A stretch of 64,000 nt of DNA, taken from contig JAFSLH010000025.1 of NCBI GenBank assembly GCA_017448545.1, forward strand, positions 1-64,000, written 5' to 3'. The notes below the pieces were generated by a model. That model worked only from the letters and a program-made list of their open reading frames with translations, did not search any database and was not told where the DNA came from. This DNA is from Clostridia bacterium (GTDB taxonomy: Bacteria > Bacillota > Clostridia > Christensenellales > CAG-138). The first letter of the stretch is position 1, and each line of letters opens with the position of its first letter. A program made the translations under genes and the position numbers. Shown piece after piece: positions 42,510-50,580 of the stretch.

Positions 42510-42666
42510 TATAAATCCTCTGCTCTTACCTGAAAAAAATACCATTAAAATTATATCACGGAGAAAGAAAATAAAAAAGCCTATTCCCTATATTCATTTT
42601 CGCACATTCGCCTTTTCCGTTTGCTTTTGCTATGCTGAAAATAGAAAAATACAAGGAGGTGCGAAT

Positions 42667-43041
42667 ATGGAAAAGTATGTTGTGGATGAGCGGAATGGAT
42701 TGGAGTATGAACTGGTCGGGGATTATTACATCGTTGCCGGTGAGGATGAACCGCCGGCGCGGCCGATCGGGATTTGGGGCGCGATGCGTCGGGACTATCT
42801 GAAGCAGCATCGGCAGAATGTGTACTATGGGTTGCTGTTTTCCGGGAAGCTGAACGATCACCTTGCCGACATCGAAGAACAGGCGCAGGAAATGATGTGG
42901 ACGCTACCAAAGCAAATGGCAAAAGCCGAAGGTGTTACCGAAGAGTTGAAGCGCAAGGATCAAATGGCATGGGTCGGCGCGATGAATAACATTCAGGCTC
43001 GGGTGCGAGAAATCATAAGCAACGAACTGATCTATAGCTGA
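42667..43041 (+). CDS. TnpV family transposon-encoded protein
   Basis: 124 aa. Matches the TnpV family found in Tn4451-like and related clostridial elements: an initial LxYELVGDYY segment, GxWGAMRRDYLKQHR, LNDHLADIEEQA, and the terminal KRKDQMAWVGAMNNIQARVR. Function in transposition is not established. AAGGAGG lies before the ATG. It is divergent from the kinase gene. With the MobV and serine recombinase genes at 61-64 kb it supports a Tn4451-like origin for parts of this region. Confidence 0.82.
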   Translation: MEKYVVDERNGLEYELVGDYYIVAGEDEPPARPIGIWGAMRRDYLKQHRQNVYYGLLFSGKLNDHLADIEEQAQEMMWTLPKQMAKAEGVTEELKRKDQMAWVGAMNNIQARVREIISNELIYS

Positions 43042-43093
43042 ACGCAGAATAGCCGCCGAGATGATCCCGGCGGCTGTTTCTATGCTCAATCAG

Positions 43094-43210
43094 TTATTTC
43101 ATCCGCAGTAGGCGCGAGAAGCGAGCGATGACGATGATGGCGACAAGGATGACGGCAAAGGGAGATCCGCCACTGCGAAAGGGTTTGCTGCCCGACGATT
43201 CACCCGACAT
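43094..43210 (-). CDS. 38-aa single-helix peptide overlapping the lipoprotein gene
   Basis: ATG lies inside the last codons of the preceding lipoprotein gene (11-bp overlap) and the frame encodes MSGESSGSKPFRSGGSP followed by one hydrophobic helix ending ARFSRLLRMK. The helix and tail are nearly identical to the C-terminus of the CARDB-like protein in the same operon (ARFARLLRMK). It is either a translated membrane peptide or the tail left from a deleted paralogue. Confidence 0.5.
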   Translation of the reverse strand: MSGESSGSKPFRSGGSPFAVILVAIIVIARFSRLLRMK

Positions 43211-44561
43211 GCAGATAGCTGCCGTCGATCGCGTTGATCAACATGAGCTTTTCATGTCCCTTCACCTTTTCGGAGCGGCTGTCATTATAGACGACGACCC
43301 ACGCAGGTACGAGCGCTGCTTCATCGGGATCGTTCGGGATCCGTTCGATCGCACAGGAGAGAATGATTTTGCTGACGTGCAGTTCGGTAATACCGCGGCT
43401 GTCTTCATCCGTCCACGCGTAGGAGTAGCGAAGATCGTCCCGGATATGCGATTGAATCTCAGAAAAAGGCATCAGCTGTACGTTTTCGCTCGCTTCCGCT
43501 ACAAGCTCGTTCGGATCAAACCAGCCGACGTATCCGACGCCGTTTTCCGAAACATAGAGTTCGAACCAGTCCTGACTCCATTCTTGCGCAAAGCTTTCTT
43601 CGGTCGGCATCTCAAACAGCGCGCTGCGTTGATCCTCCATATAGACGCCGCCGCCCTGCGGGAACGGTACGTAACCGCCGCCGTTTCGGGAGATACGCAG
43701 AAGGTATCCTTCCGAAAGGACCTGATAATACGGATCCTCCACGATCGCGCGGGCGATCCGTCCTTTTTCCATGAGGCCGATGCCGAACTGTCGGGACAGC
43801 CCCGCGCGGTCCAGCACGGCAGCCGCCTTCTCTTTGGCTTCTTCCTCCGTGACCGTAATATGATCGAGCGTTCTATGCCACGGTTCGCCGATAAATCCGC
43901 CGCTCCAGACGGTATGCTCATCCTGCACCTGCCCGTTCCGCGCGGTCTGAACCTGAATGGCACTCTTTTGGAAAGACAGGTATAAGAGCGTTCCGTCTTC
44001 CGTACGGATCACGTACGGTTCGCTGCGCGTACTCAGCTTTGCGGGATCAAATGGCACAAATGTATCCTCGACGGGACATTGCGCCATCATCGTCCTTAAT
44101 TCGGTCAACCGTTCCGTGTCTTCGATCAGCGGTTCAAATGTGACCTCGCCGGTCTCATCGTCCCAATCAACCACGTTTCCGCGCAGCTCAAAGCGGATAT
44201 CCTCCTCGAGCTCCACCATGCTGTACGTGTTCTCACGAAGCTCGAACGGCCCCGTGAAGCAGGCGTTCAAAAGTGTCTGTACATCCTCGCCGGTGAATGT
44301 ATGCCGTTGGATCGTCTGCAAAGGATACCGATCCGTCTCCGGCAGCACGACATCCGCGTCGATCACAATGTTCAGATTTTTCATTTCGATCGTTTCATTC
44401 CAATGCTCCGGCGCTTCGTAGCGATACGCTTCCGCATCCCGCGCGGAAAGCGTGTCCTTGATCGAATGGTCTGCCTTGTTTACGACAGCCTCCTGATCGG
44501 GCGTCGGCACGCAGGCACAGAGCAGTAAAAAAGAAAACAGAATCGTCAAAAGCCGTTTCAT
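43200..44561 (-). CDS. CxPTP-type lipoprotein, DUF6034-like, paralogue 1
   Basis: 453 aa. Lipoprotein signal ending LLLCAC with mature start CVPTPDQEAVVNKAD, close to the CQPTPETE start of two paralogues at 50.6 and 52.1 kb. The body is mixed alpha/beta with no catalytic motif. The C-terminus LMLINAIDGSYLHVG is the paralogues' shared ending (INAVDGS). I believe this is the DUF6034 family, of unknown function. It is the fifth gene of the ABC/CARDB operon, overlapping the preceding lipoprotein gene by ATGA. Confidence 0.75.
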   Translation of the reverse strand: MKRLLTILFSFLLLCACVPTPDQEAVVNKADHSIKDTLSARDAEAYRYEAPEHWNETIEMKNLNIVIDADVVLPETDRYPLQTIQRHTFTGEDVQTLLNACFTGPFELRENTYSMVELEEDIRFELRGNVVDWDDETGEVTFEPLIEDTERLTELRTMMAQCPVEDTFVPFDPAKLSTRSEPYVIRTEDGTLLYLSFQKSAIQVQTARNGQVQDEHTVWSGGFIGEPWHRTLDHITVTEEEAKEKAAAVLDRAGLSRQFGIGLMEKGRIARAIVEDPYYQVLSEGYLLRISRNGGGYVPFPQGGGVYMEDQRSALFEMPTEESFAQEWSQDWFELYVSENGVGYVGWFDPNELVAEASENVQLMPFSEIQSHIRDDLRYSYAWTDEDSRGITELHVSKIILSCAIERIPNDPDEAALVPAWVVVYNDSRSEKVKGHEKLMLINAIDGSYLHVG

Positions 44562-46042
44562 TGTGCACCTCCTTGTGAAAATGATAATGCATCGGTGGAG
44601 ATCGAAAACTCGGTCAGCGGTATAAGTGCATCGCACACGTATTCATGATTGGTTTCAATGTAGTACGGTTCGCCGGTTGTGAGATCGATCTCCTTGTCGC
44701 TGTTATCGAATCGGATCTTGGGGAAGTATTCGAGCCAGACCTTGAACGTCAGCTTCTGTTTCGGGATAGGATCGGAAAGAGAAAAATTCTTTTGGTCGTG
44801 AACGAGATACTGTTCCGTCAAACGCGAATCATCGTCCCCCATGCTGAGCCAACCGCTCGTACTTTTGAAATATGGGCGCGATACCCTTCCGTTTCGGACC
44901 TGCTCACCATACGGCTCGCCGTCCGCATACGCTTCGATGCAAAGCCTCACATTCTTGATCACTTCCTCAGACCAGGATTCCGGGTAGACGATATGCAGCG
45001 TATAGAAAAATCCGTGCTCCCAGTAATAGAATCGCTCGATATGAAATTCCAGTTCGGAAAAATCGACTGTCTCGTTCCGATACGTGCCGTAGACCACAAA
45101 CTCCCCGCCCTTCAAACGTCCGTCCGCACCGTAATGTCCGGCGGCTTTATTACGCTCGACGTCCTCCGTCCAGATCGTAACCTGCAGCATTTTCGGCTCG
45201 CACGCAGCTTCAGACATGTCCTCAGTATGCTCAATCGGCAATTGTACGGACAACGCAGGAAGCTCTGTGACGCCGATTGTACCGGGATAATATGCTTTCT
45301 CGGCTCCGTTGAATCGGACAACTTCGTCCTGCTCCAGATCAAGCTGCCCTCCGGGATGATCGTTGTAGTTGCTGCCGCCAAACATTTTCCGGAAACAGAA
45401 GAACGGTACGATCTTCCACTCATGCGCGGCGTGCATGACCGTGTCGGTCACGGTGTCGCTGCGATAGGTCATGGTAACGGAATTGCAGCGCGAGACGGCA
45501 AGCGCTTCGCTCATGATCGGAAACTGATCGACCAATCGGAAATCGTTCTGCGACTTTTCGTCCAGATAGAAGCGGAAGCCGAAGCACGGATTCATGGAAA
45601 GGCATTGGAGGTCCGTCCACTCGTCCGGCAAATCGAGCCGCAGCGTGAACTGCGTTCCGCTTTCGCCCGACGCAAAGCTTATGACTGTCATGCGAAGGTT
45701 CTGAAAGTTCACCGTTTCGTTGTAAAACTTCGTTTCGTACTGCTTTCCGGCACAGAGCTTTTCCCAGTCGATCTCCTTGATCGTGATTGGCAATTCGATC
45801 GGCTCAGTCTGCGCTTCGCTTGTCGTGCCGACATACGGATGCTGCGTTTGAGGCGCTTCGGCCGGTTCCAGCGCAGGACTTTCCGAAGGTTCGTTCGCCG
45901 CGATAGCCGTTGTGGCGGGGCGGTTCTCCGATTCAAGTACGATCTCCGATACAGGCAAAACCGTATCGGGTGCTTTTTCGTTCAGCGGCATACAGCAGAC
46001 AAATATTGCCGCTGTCAATAGAAGGCACAATACTCTTTTCAT
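44558..46042 (-). CDS. Lipoprotein of unknown function in the export operon
   Basis: 494 aa. Signal peptide with Cys at IFVCCMPL, then a Glu/Pro/Ala-rich spacer to about 75. Two similar beta-rich halves follow: WEKLCAGKQYETKFYNETVNF at the start of the first, and YGTYRNETVDFSELEFHIERF at the start of the second, each followed by a WT/WS-containing strand (LPDEWTDLQ, YPESWSEEV). This suggests an internal duplication. No known family is recognised. It lies 4 bp after the CARDB gene and overlaps the next by 4 bp, so is translated from the same message. Confidence 0.7.
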   Translation of the reverse strand: MKRVLCLLLTAAIFVCCMPLNEKAPDTVLPVSEIVLESENRPATTAIAANEPSESPALEPAEAPQTQHPYVGTTSEAQTEPIELPITIKEIDWEKLCAGKQYETKFYNETVNFQNLRMTVISFASGESGTQFTLRLDLPDEWTDLQCLSMNPCFGFRFYLDEKSQNDFRLVDQFPIMSEALAVSRCNSVTMTYRSDTVTDTVMHAAHEWKIVPFFCFRKMFGGSNYNDHPGGQLDLEQDEVVRFNGAEKAYYPGTIGVTELPALSVQLPIEHTEDMSEAACEPKMLQVTIWTEDVERNKAAGHYGADGRLKGGEFVVYGTYRNETVDFSELEFHIERFYYWEHGFFYTLHIVYPESWSEEVIKNVRLCIEAYADGEPYGEQVRNGRVSRPYFKSTSGWLSMGDDDSRLTEQYLVHDQKNFSLSDPIPKQKLTFKVWLEYFPKIRFDNSDKEIDLTTGEPYYIETNHEYVCDALIPLTEFSISTDALSFSQGGAQ

Positions 46043-46046
46043 CCTG

Positions 46047-47897
46047 TTACTTCATCCTGAGCAGTCGTGCAAAGCGGGCGATCACGATGACGGCGATCAG
46101 GATAATGATGATCGCGATCGCGACAAGCAGAGAGATCCACCATTGCGACAGCGTCTGCTGCTCCTTTTGCGCCTGCTCCTGTTTGCGTTTTTCCTCGTCC
46201 GTCTGCTGCTGCGGCTCCAGAATCGAGCATCTCAGATCTTGAAACAGCATCTGCTGCTCACCGTTTTCGTCCTCACAGGTCAGTTCAAAGCTGCCCCAGG
46301 TATCGCCGTATTTGCTGCTGCCGGACAGCGTCGTAACAAAGATGGACAGGTCCTTGACCGCGGAATCCTGCGGGTTGATATTGCCGAGATAGGCTGACGA
46401 ACAGATCAGGCCGTCCACACGAAGCACACCGCGCACGTTATACAGCGGCGAAAAGCCGGTATTGTAAACACAGATCGGCAGCACAAAGGTCTCGCCGCTT
46501 GTCAAGGTCTCAGGCAGCTTGATCGCGTCGTAGCCGATCGCCGCCTTTTGATAAACGGTCAGTTCATAGTGCGTGCTGTCCGAATACGTTCCGGTGCTTG
46601 CGGTATCCGCATAGGTGCAGAGGAAGTCCACCGCGTGCCGCCCCTCGCTTGCGGAGGGCAGCGCGCGCAGATCGAAGGTGACGGTCGTCGATTCACCATT
46701 TTTGAGTTCGCCGATCGTAACGGAATCCTGTATACCCTTTTTACGGATCGCTTCATCCGCCGAGGTATAACGAACGACAACATTTTTCGCGTCGCGCGTG
46801 CCTGTATTTTGAATCGTCAGCGTTGCGGTGAAGTCCTCTCCGCCGCTGACCACTTCGTTATAGACGCACGAAACAATCTCCACCTTCGGCTGCGTGATCC
46901 GCACGCGATATTTGCCTTCTTCGCTGTACACGCCGCCGTAAGCGTCTTCGTAGGTGATATATGTTTGCGCCACCACGTCACCCTCGGTTGCGCCGGGCGC
47001 GACCGACAACGTAAAGTCCGCATCGAACGTCCCGTTCACCGCAAGCAGCGCCAAAAACTGCGCGTTCAGATCGGATTGCAGCGTGAGCGCGTCACTTTCC
47101 GGCGCGACGGAAATGCGGATATTTTTTGCTTCGCGGTTGCCGACGTTCTTCACCGTGAGCCGGAAGGAAGCCGTGTCTCCGCCGGAAACCTCCGTCGGCG
47201 CGATCGTGCATGTCTCGACCAGAAGAACCGGCTTCCGCACCGCGGACTGTCCGCCGCTCCCGCCCGAGGACTGCGTTTTGCCGTCAGCAATCGTAAGCTG
47301 CACGGTAAACGTCTGCTGCGTCTGCGAACCGTCCTCCGAGACGTATTCAATCCGGAACGGGATCGGATATGTGCCGTTGTAGCGCGTCGCATTCAGCGGC
47401 AGGTCGAGCCGCACCAGAAAGAGTTCGTGCGTCGAGCCGTCTGCTGCGACCGCCGCGCCCTTCTGAACATCGAACTGGTAATTGCCGTACAAGTACGGCC
47501 CGCCGGAGGAAAGTTCCGGCGTGACGCGAATGATTTGTCCGCGGGTATTGCCGACGAGCGGAAGCACGATCACGGCAGTGTTGTTCGCAACGGTCGGAAG
47601 ATACCCCTTGCCGTAGCTTTTCTCCATGCCGTTATACACGTTGACCGTGTCGATCGAAAGCGCTTCCCCGATGATCGGCGTGTCTGCCGGCTCGTTGCCC
47701 GTTGTTCCGGGATCGGCAGGATCATCCGTCGTTCCGGGATCGGTCGGTTCATCCGTCGTTCCGGGATCGGTCGGATCGTCTGTCGTTTCCGTATCGGCTG
47801 GATCGTTCGGAGTGCTGTCCGTCCCCTCCGCGATCGCCAGCACCGGCGTCAGCGCCAGGATCAATACCAACATCCATGCAAATACTTTCTGTTTCAT
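46047..47897 (-). CDS. Exported CARDB-like repeat protein with C-terminal membrane anchor
   Basis: 616 aa. Signal peptide (about 1-23), then tandem TDDPTDPGTTDEP-type spacers (about 25-70). A beta domain and at least two CARDB-like adhesion domains follow (VEVSGGDTASFRLTVKNVGNREAKNI and VVSGGEDFTATLTIQNTGTRDAKNV). A Gln/Lys/Glu stalk (about 560-585) and one transmembrane helix precede a short basic tail ARFARLLRMK. Similar COG1361-type proteins accompany ABC-2 exporters. It lies 11 bp after the ATPase gene. An envelope-spanning adaptor or surface scaffold for the transporter is the natural guess. Confidence 0.78.
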   Translation of the reverse strand: MKQKVFAWMLVLILALTPVLAIAEGTDSTPNDPADTETTDDPTDPGTTDEPTDPGTTDDPADPGTTGNEPADTPIIGEALSIDTVNVYNGMEKSYGKGYLPTVANNTAVIVLPLVGNTRGQIIRVTPELSSGGPYLYGNYQFDVQKGAAVAADGSTHELFLVRLDLPLNATRYNGTYPIPFRIEYVSEDGSQTQQTFTVQLTIADGKTQSSGGSGGQSAVRKPVLLVETCTIAPTEVSGGDTASFRLTVKNVGNREAKNIRISVAPESDALTLQSDLNAQFLALLAVNGTFDADFTLSVAPGATEGDVVAQTYITYEDAYGGVYSEEGKYRVRITQPKVEIVSCVYNEVVSGGEDFTATLTIQNTGTRDAKNVVVRYTSADEAIRKKGIQDSVTIGELKNGESTTVTFDLRALPSASEGRHAVDFLCTYADTASTGTYSDSTHYELTVYQKAAIGYDAIKLPETLTSGETFVLPICVYNTGFSPLYNVRGVLRVDGLICSSAYLGNINPQDSAVKDLSIFVTTLSGSSKYGDTWGSFELTCEDENGEQQMLFQDLRCSILEPQQQTDEEKRKQEQAQKEQQTLSQWWISLLVAIAIIIILIAVIVIARFARLLRMK

Positions 47898-47908
47898 ATC
47901 CTTTACCC

Positions 47909-48559
47909 TCAATTCCTGTTTAATAGCATTGTCATGACGCCTGCGTCCATCTCGCAAACCGTATCGCACAGGGCTTCGATGTCGGCGATGTTGTGGCTCG
48001 CAAGCAGGATGGTACGCCCGTCGGTGGCGAGCGATTTGAACAGATCGCGCATCTCGGCGACGCCGTGCTTGTCGAGGCCGTTCATCGGCTCGTCTAGGAT
48101 CATCAGCGACGGCTCCTCCATGATCGCCTGCGCAATGCCGAGCCGCTGCCGCATGCCGAGACTGTACTTTCCGACAGGCTTAGAGCTCATCGGATCGAGC
48201 CCCACGCGGCGGATCGTGTCGGCAATCTGTTTCAGATTGATCTTGCGCTTCAGCGACGCGAGGATCTCGAGGTTCTTGAGCCCGGAAAGCTGCGGCAGAA
48301 AGCCCGGTGTTTCGATGATCAGCCCGATGTCCTCCGGAAAGTCGACGTCCTTTCCGATCTGCTTGCCGTTCACGAGCACCTTGCCGCTGGTTGGCTGCAG
48401 AAAGCCGCAGATGCACTTGAACATGACCGTCTTTCCGCTGCCGTTGTTGCCGACGACGCCGTGAATCTTGCCCGCCTCGAAATTGCGGTTGATGCCCTTC
48501 AAAACCGTGTCCTGCCCGAACACCTTGATAAGATCGTGTACTTCAATTGCGTTTGTCAT
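47909..48559 (-). CDS. ABC-2 type transporter ATP-binding protein
   Basis: 216-aa single-domain ATPase. Walker A GNNGSGKTV, signature YSLGMRQRLGIAQA, Walker B LMILDEPMNGLD and H-loop LLASHN. The class is that of lantibiotic-immunity, antibiotic and ABC-2 exporters. It is shorter than most (no C-terminal extension). It sits 11 bp after the permease gene and 11 bp before the CARDB gene. Confidence 0.93.
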   Translation of the reverse strand: MTNAIEVHDLIKVFGQDTVLKGINRNFEAGKIHGVVGNNGSGKTVMFKCICGFLQPTSGKVLVNGKQIGKDVDFPEDIGLIIETPGFLPQLSGLKNLEILASLKRKINLKQIADTIRRVGLDPMSSKPVGKYSLGMRQRLGIAQAIMEEPSLMILDEPMNGLDKHGVAEMRDLFKSLATDGRTILLASHNIADIEALCDTVCEMDAGVMTMLLNRN

Positions 48560-48570
48560 AGATACTCTCC

Positions 48571-50328
48571 TTACGATTGTTCCGTGCCGAGGAACATAAA
48601 GTTATACTTGCGGATCGCAAGCAGAATGCCGATCATCAAAAGGATGATCAACGCCGCAAAGATGCCGTAGGTCTGCCAGAGCCGCGGCAGAAGGTCATAG
48701 CCGAAGTTGTGCATGTGATAGGTGGCCTGATTGAGCGGGCTGAGCCAGCCCACTGCGACGTTTGCCTTGTACATCAGCTCGTCCGGGAGGTTGAACATCT
48801 GCTTGATGAGCTGTGGATTCAGAAGCAGCCCGTAGAGCGAGAAGCCGAACGCCGCGACCACGCCCGCGCTTTTGCCGCGCAGCAGCTTGAACAGAAGCAT
48901 CAGCAGCGCAAGCACGAGCGTGTACAGCAGCATCAGGAGGAAAATCGTTTCGGCACATTGGTACGGACGCGACATCTCGAGCGTTTTGACGAGCGCCGGC
49001 AGTGCCACCGCCTTGCCCGCGCCGGAATACCCGAGGATCGCCGCCGTTTCCGACCACATATTGCCGATAAAGCTGTTCTGCATGCAGATCAGCGTCGTCG
49101 CGATCAGAATGAAAACCATATAGATGAGCGTCGCAAGGATCAGATACACGAGCTGTCCCCACGCCCACGTCGAGCGCTTCATGCGCACCAGATAATACGG
49201 CACGCCCGCGCCGAGGAACGGAATGTCCGCAAATAGCAGAACGAGCAGAAGTGAGATCAAAAGCACCGAGTTCGCGTCGCCGAAGGTCCAGACGAACGGT
49301 TCAAACGCCTGCATGGCCGTGCCCATATCATAGGCGAAGCTTGCCGCCTTGTCCGAGAGCAGAAAGCACAGGATGAACGCGAGCGCAAACGTCAGCACAA
49401 TGCGTACGTTGCCGCGCCACATACGGAAGTTATAGCGCACGACCGCCGCGACCTGCGAGAGACCGTAGAGCCCCGGGATCTTCTTGCCCTTCTTCGGCTT
49501 GGCGCGCTCGATGCGCTTTGCAAGGCGCTTTTGCGAAAGGTTCTGCGCAAAGTAGTGCCGCTTCTGCCGCTTATCGTCTCGCAGTTCCGTCTGCGCGGTC
49601 ATGTAAAAGACAAGCTGCAGAATGACCACGAGCATCAAAAGCGTCAGCGCCGCGCTCTTGCCCTGCAGCGGCCACGCGCCCTCCATGGTGAGATAATTCT
49701 TGGGGTTCAGCATGAAGGTCGTGCGGAAATAGCGCTCCTGCAGGATGATCAAAACATAATAGAAGATGAACGGCGCGGCATACGCAAGGTACACGTTCTG
49801 GGTCAGCGACGAGGCTAAAAGCCCCACGCTTGCCCACAGCGCGCCCGAGAGAAAGAACAGCACAAGCCGCAGCAGGATATCCGGGATCAGCGACTTGACC
49901 GCGTATTCCCCGTAGACCTCGATCGGCGCGAACACGAGAAAGAACACGCCGAGCGCCGTCACGATACCGAGTACCAGCGCAAGCCCGCCGGAGACCGCTG
50001 CGTCGATCCCCTTGCCGAGGATGTAGCGCGATACGCTTGTCCGCGTCAGATACGGTTTCAGATACCCTGATTTCACGTCGTCGGTGAACGCGGTGGTGTA
50101 GGGGATCGCGGCAAGGATCGGGACGGCGAACAGGATGATGTCGCTGCCCAAAGCGTTCAGCAAAAGCTCGCGATGATAGCCGTACAGCACCGCCCGTTCC
50201 TCCATACGAAACACGGAAAGCGCGTCCGAAAACGCGCCGATGCAAAGGCACAGCGCCATGCCGAGGAATGCGATCAGAAATGATCGCGAAAATACCGCCC
50301 GTTTGATGTCTCCAAAAATATGCTTCAT
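48571..50328 (-). CDS. ABC-2 type transporter permease
   Basis: 585-aa membrane protein with about 12 helices in two groups of six: an ABC-2 fold duplicated in one chain. The halves are joined by a basic loop (KRQKRHYFAQNLSQKRLAKR, about residues 255-285). The N-terminus MKHIFGDIKRAVFSR is typical of export permeases. The start is set by GGAAG upstream. It is the first gene of the operon; its promoter carries the ATTACA direct repeat. Confidence 0.85.
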   Translation of the reverse strand: MKHIFGDIKRAVFSRSFLIAFLGMALCLCIGAFSDALSVFRMEERAVLYGYHRELLLNALGSDIILFAVPILAAIPYTTAFTDDVKSGYLKPYLTRTSVSRYILGKGIDAAVSGGLALVLGIVTALGVFFLVFAPIEVYGEYAVKSLIPDILLRLVLFFLSGALWASVGLLASSLTQNVYLAYAAPFIFYYVLIILQERYFRTTFMLNPKNYLTMEGAWPLQGKSAALTLLMLVVILQLVFYMTAQTELRDDKRQKRHYFAQNLSQKRLAKRIERAKPKKGKKIPGLYGLSQVAAVVRYNFRMWRGNVRIVLTFALAFILCFLLSDKAASFAYDMGTAMQAFEPFVWTFGDANSVLLISLLLVLLFADIPFLGAGVPYYLVRMKRSTWAWGQLVYLILATLIYMVFILIATTLICMQNSFIGNMWSETAAILGYSGAGKAVALPALVKTLEMSRPYQCAETIFLLMLLYTLVLALLMLLFKLLRGKSAGVVAAFGFSLYGLLLNPQLIKQMFNLPDELMYKANVAVGWLSPLNQATYHMHNFGYDLLPRLWQTYGIFAALIILLMIGILLAIRKYNFMFLGTEQS

Positions 50329-50356
50329 CTTTCTTCCTTTCAATTTCCTTGATTCA

Positions 50357-50410
50357 ATCATACCTTTCTACATCGAAAAAGTTGTTTTCAAATTGTAATG
50401 GAATTGTAAT
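50357..50410 (-). promoter_or_regulatory. Regulon promoter of the ABC/CARDB/lipoprotein operon
   Basis: Minus strand: ATTACA (50405-50410), 5 bp, ATTACA (50394-50399), 31 bp, TATGAT (50357-50362), preceded by GG. There is no -35 hexamer at the right distance, consistent with activator-dependent initiation. Same layout as at 53549-53602 and 55843-55896. Confidence 0.8.
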
Positions 50411-50415
50411 TGATC

Positions 50416-50442
50416 AAAAAAAGGACCGCTGAAAAGCAGTCC
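50416..50442 (-). terminator. Terminator of the CxPTP lipoprotein pair
   Basis: Minus strand: GGACTGCT-TTTC-AGCGGTCC (one G-T pair) followed by seven T residues. It ends the 52-kb lipoprotein transcript immediately before the next regulon promoter. Confidence 0.8.
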
Positions 50443-50445
50443 TGT

Positions 50446-50565
50446 CAAGGTTGTATGACGATCATTCAAGAACGAATAATTCACGTTCCGCGGGTCGATC
50501 ACGCTGCCGTCGGCAGCATTGATCGAAAGCAATGGGTGAAGCTCCGTGCCACTATTGTTATTCAA
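50446..50565 (-). pseudogene. C-terminal remnant of a fourth CxPTP lipoprotein
   Basis: A minus-strand frame reads LHPLLSINAADGSVIDPRN, matching the shared lipoprotein ending (IINAVDGTVV, TINAVDGSIIKRD). No signal peptide or body precedes it. It lies just after the intact paralogue at 50581, consistent with tandem duplication followed by deletion. Confidence 0.6.
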
Positions 50566-50580
50566 GGAACTGTGGAAGCA

